This document shows, in pieces, positions 61,431 to 64,000 of a DNA stretch of 64,000 bases. The notes beneath the pieces were generated by a model. That model did not search any database. It saw only the letters and a program-made list of their open reading frames with translations, and was not told the DNA's origin. The position numbers and the translations under genes are program-made. Source of the stretch: Macrotrachela quadricornifera (taxonomy: Eukaryota; Rotifera; Eurotatoria; Philodinida; Philodinidae). The DNA is taken from positions 81,140 through 145,139 of the forward strand of contig JAJEKB010019413.1 in NCBI GenBank assembly GCA_022393335.1, given 5' to 3'. Numbering within the stretch: the first letter of the stretch is position 1; each line of letters starts with the position of its first letter.

Positions 61431-62351
61431 TACTTAGGTCTGATCAAAAGTTCTAATTTTGTTAAAAAGAAATATAACGATAAAGAGATATTTTTACTTT
61501 TATTTTACTAAATATTGAGGATAGTTGTCATGATTATTTATATGAAGTTCATACCTTTCGACACAATTTGTTAAAATTTTTGTTGAAGTCTTTTCCGAAA
61601 AAGCTTTTAGGTAGCTTGGATACCGCATGATATAATCATACTTCATTTATTGAACCAGTTAAACTACGTTCGATGAAAGTAGTTAGCCAAAAATTACATA
61701 GTATCACGCCTGACGAATATGGTGAATATGATTTTATATTGATGTCTTCTTCTATCATATAATTAATAACATTGGATGAGTATGAAATCACTAACGATTA
61801 TTAAGCAATTTTGTACATTCTGAAGGTGATGTCTCTGTTTCCTGAAATACTTTTGTTAAAAAAAGGCTTCGGATAATTTACAATATAATACTGGTGACCT
61901 ACGGTCTTCCCTCTAGTTACACTCAGAAGTATTTGATTTAAAGAATATACCAAACAAAGTTTTGGTTAAAATTTGTCTCCATGAACAATAGACTTTGATA
62001 ATTCAACTTCAATCAACCAACTAGCATCAGATGATTTATGTCTAGCCTATCTAAAATAAATCCATATTCCATCTCTAGTAGTACTAGAACGCAAATGACA
62101 TCATCAAACAAACTGTTGTTAAATTTTTACAACAAATGAAATATGGTTAGGTCATGCGGTATCCAAGTTACCTAAATATTTTGAAGAAAAAGACTTCAAA
62201 ACAAAACTTTAGCAAATTGTTAGAACGGATTGAATTTCATATAAGTAATCGTGGCAATTATCCTCAACATTTGATAAGATAAAATTAAAAATATCTCTTT
62301 ATCTTTATATTTCTTTTTCACAAAGTTAGAAATTTTGGTGACACTTTAGTA
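61431..62351. mobile_element. Palindromic mariner-type MITE, 921 bp
   Basis: The left end TACTTAGGTCTGATCAAAAG and right end (read in reverse TACTAAAGTGTCACCAAAAT) head inverted arms of about 220 bp that share 'tctttat-gttatatttctt', 'catgcggtatccaag' and 'ttgaggata-ttg' landmarks. Terminal TA is present on both sides. It interrupts the reverse-orientation minisatellite, so the insertion is younger than that array. Confidence 0.75.
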
Positions 62352-62910
62352 TATGACTTGATCATCTACACGCACACCTGATATATGGTAGCTGACAATC
62401 TAAGAATGCCGCGAATATATGGTAGTTCAGGAGTTGAGGGTACATTCCAATATATAGTAGTTGACGACCTAAGGGCATTGCTATAGGGTAATAGTTAAGG
62501 ACATAAGGGTGCCTCAAATATATATCAGTTGAGGATCCGAGGGTGCCCTTATAGTATAGCAGTTGAAGATCCCAGTATATCTCGAATATATAGTAATTAA
62601 GTACTTAAGGGTAGCGCTATAGTGCAGTAGTTGAAGACCTAGAGGTATCGCTATAATGTAGTAGTTAAGAACCTAAGGGTACCTCCAATATATAACAGGT
62701 GAAGACCCAAAGGTACTCCTAGTATAGTAGTTGATAACCTAAGGGTATCACTATAGTATAGCAGTTGAGAACCTAGGGATATATCTGTAGTTTACTAGAT
62801 GAGGATCCTTGGGAACATCGACCGAACAGCAGTCAAGGACCGCTGGGTATGTTTTAAGAAAGCAGTAGAGAAGCCCCGTGTACCCTCTAGTACACTACTT
62901 AAGAGAGGCT
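62352..62910 (-). repeat. Minisatellite array, reverse orientation, about 14 units
   Basis: Units of about 36-40 bp read 'tagcagttgaagacctaagg' then 'gtacctc-aatata'. This is the reverse complement of the 58860 array, with more divergence between units. No gene. Confidence 0.8.
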
Positions 62911-64000
62911 CCACTAAATGAAACTCCTACTCTATGCTAAAGCCACCGGGAAAAAAATTTTTTTTTTCGATTTTATTGTTTCAAATGAAAGAGCTAGTCA
63001 AACCATAATCAGATCCAAAATATGAAGTCATTTGGTTTTGTCTGCGAAAAACGCGACCAAAAACAATTTGGAGTCTATTTTGATCCCTAAAAATAGCCAT
63101 TTTGAGGGTGTGATCAGTATTTTGACATTATGTCAGGAATAACTTGATCGTTTGAGCTTGAGAACGTCTCATTTTATACAGAACAGTTGAAGCTACAAAC
63201 TCAATAGATTCAAGTCAATGACATATAAGGTAATAAAAACGCTATAGGTCACAAACCGCGAAAATCTAGAAAACCATATTTGACGGTCCAGCCGGTATTT
63301 TCGACTTTTCTCTCGTGCTGCAACAGATGCTAGAGTTTTTTTTGTGCTAGACATAGATCTCAGCAAGACACATCTTTCGACATTAAATTTTAAAGACGAA
63401 AACACTGGGGGTAGGGTGGGGAGCGGGAGCAAGATAGCATGAACCACACTAGGAGCACCCTCTCTAATGATCATTGACTCTACTCTCTAGAACCATGAAA
63501 TTTCTTCAGGAATCACGAAAATGGAATTCAGATTCGTGTTCATCATGAAAAATTAGATAGAATAAGTGACTTTGGAATAATTTTCCATTTGTGTCTAGCA
63601 GAATAATGAATATAGGTGCACTTCGTAGATGTATGATGAATATGCGATGCATAGAGGCATCAAAATGTTACTTATAAATCACTAGCATTAGTAACTACCG
63701 AGTTCGGATTTTCACCATTCGATAGCCCTTTATAGTGCCTACAAAACTACCTATTGCATCAACTAATAAACTACTAATCGGTCGACACATACCTATGCCT
63801 ATTGGTCTTAGACTACACTTTTGACTTTGATATAGCTAGTTTTCGGTTGAAAAACCATAGCCTGAATCAAAACTAATATGACATTCGGAGTCAGGGTGAT
63901 AAACTGAGTCGATCTATGTATGTTTCAAATATTTTTGAGAAAATTTTTTTCTATGAAAAACGACCTCTGAGGGGGACCCCAGCAATGGCTAAGAGATTAT
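62911..64000. other. No supported gene
   Basis: Mixed composition, no recognisable product. A 93-codon minus-strand frame at 63193-63474 has no known motif and lacks splice context. The window ends without a feature crossing the border that I can identify. Confidence 0.4.

Overview
The window is AT-rich eukaryotic DNA with very short canonical introns (49, 50, 55, 63 and 87 bp), extracellular FG-GAP repeat proteins, diverged copies of one cysteine-rich membrane-protein family, and a dense load of non-autonomous DNA transposons plus one degenerate LINE. This combination fits a bdelloid rotifer (Adineta or Rotaria type), probably a gene-poor accessory or subtelomeric-like region. The organism is an inference: I see no rRNA, tRNA or telomeric array to anchor it.

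Layout. 1-4284: no supported gene, one small minisatellite. 4285-12169 (+): a large FG-GAP gene; one 4.3-kb exon carries 28 FG-GAP repeats, and three small phase-compatible exons 3.1 kb upstream encode a type II membrane anchor. The intervening intron carries piggyBac-like and hAT-like MITEs. 12170-18152: repeats and two palindromic elements. 18153-33222 (-): a 7-repeat FG-GAP exon, a Thr/Ser-rich linker exon (27685-27813), a membrane-anchor exon (31281-31417) and a complete two-exon copy of the cysteine-rich family (31451-33222). All junction phases agree, so these may form one very long gene or a fusion with introns swollen by transposons. 36877-37684 (-): a broken family copy and an orphan exon. 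39256-43015 (+): a LINE with endonuclease and reverse transcriptase, carrying one internal stop and a 5' frame break. 48887-57265 (-): a second family gene with two units in tandem; its introns hold a mariner-type MITE and a fold-back element. 57540-64000: fold-back elements, a long minisatellite present in both orientations, and an hAT MITE with a perfect 8-bp target duplication.

Protein theme. Every recognisable host protein is predicted to be a surface protein: beta-propeller FG-GAP ectodomains on a type II anchor, or modules of membrane segment, cysteine-rich ectodomain and membrane segment. In two places the cytoplasmic tail of one module appears to splice into the membrane anchor of the next, giving a beads-on-a-string plan. 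At 31.4 kb that junction would join the two families. This possible chimeric gene is the most unusual observation here.

Transposon theme. About ten near-perfect palindromes of 0.65-1.7 kb (several with TA-type mariner ends) and short hAT and piggyBac MITEs account for most DNA between exons. Two scaffold gaps (38209-38218, 48356-48365) are flanked by identical sequence and look like unmerged overlaps.
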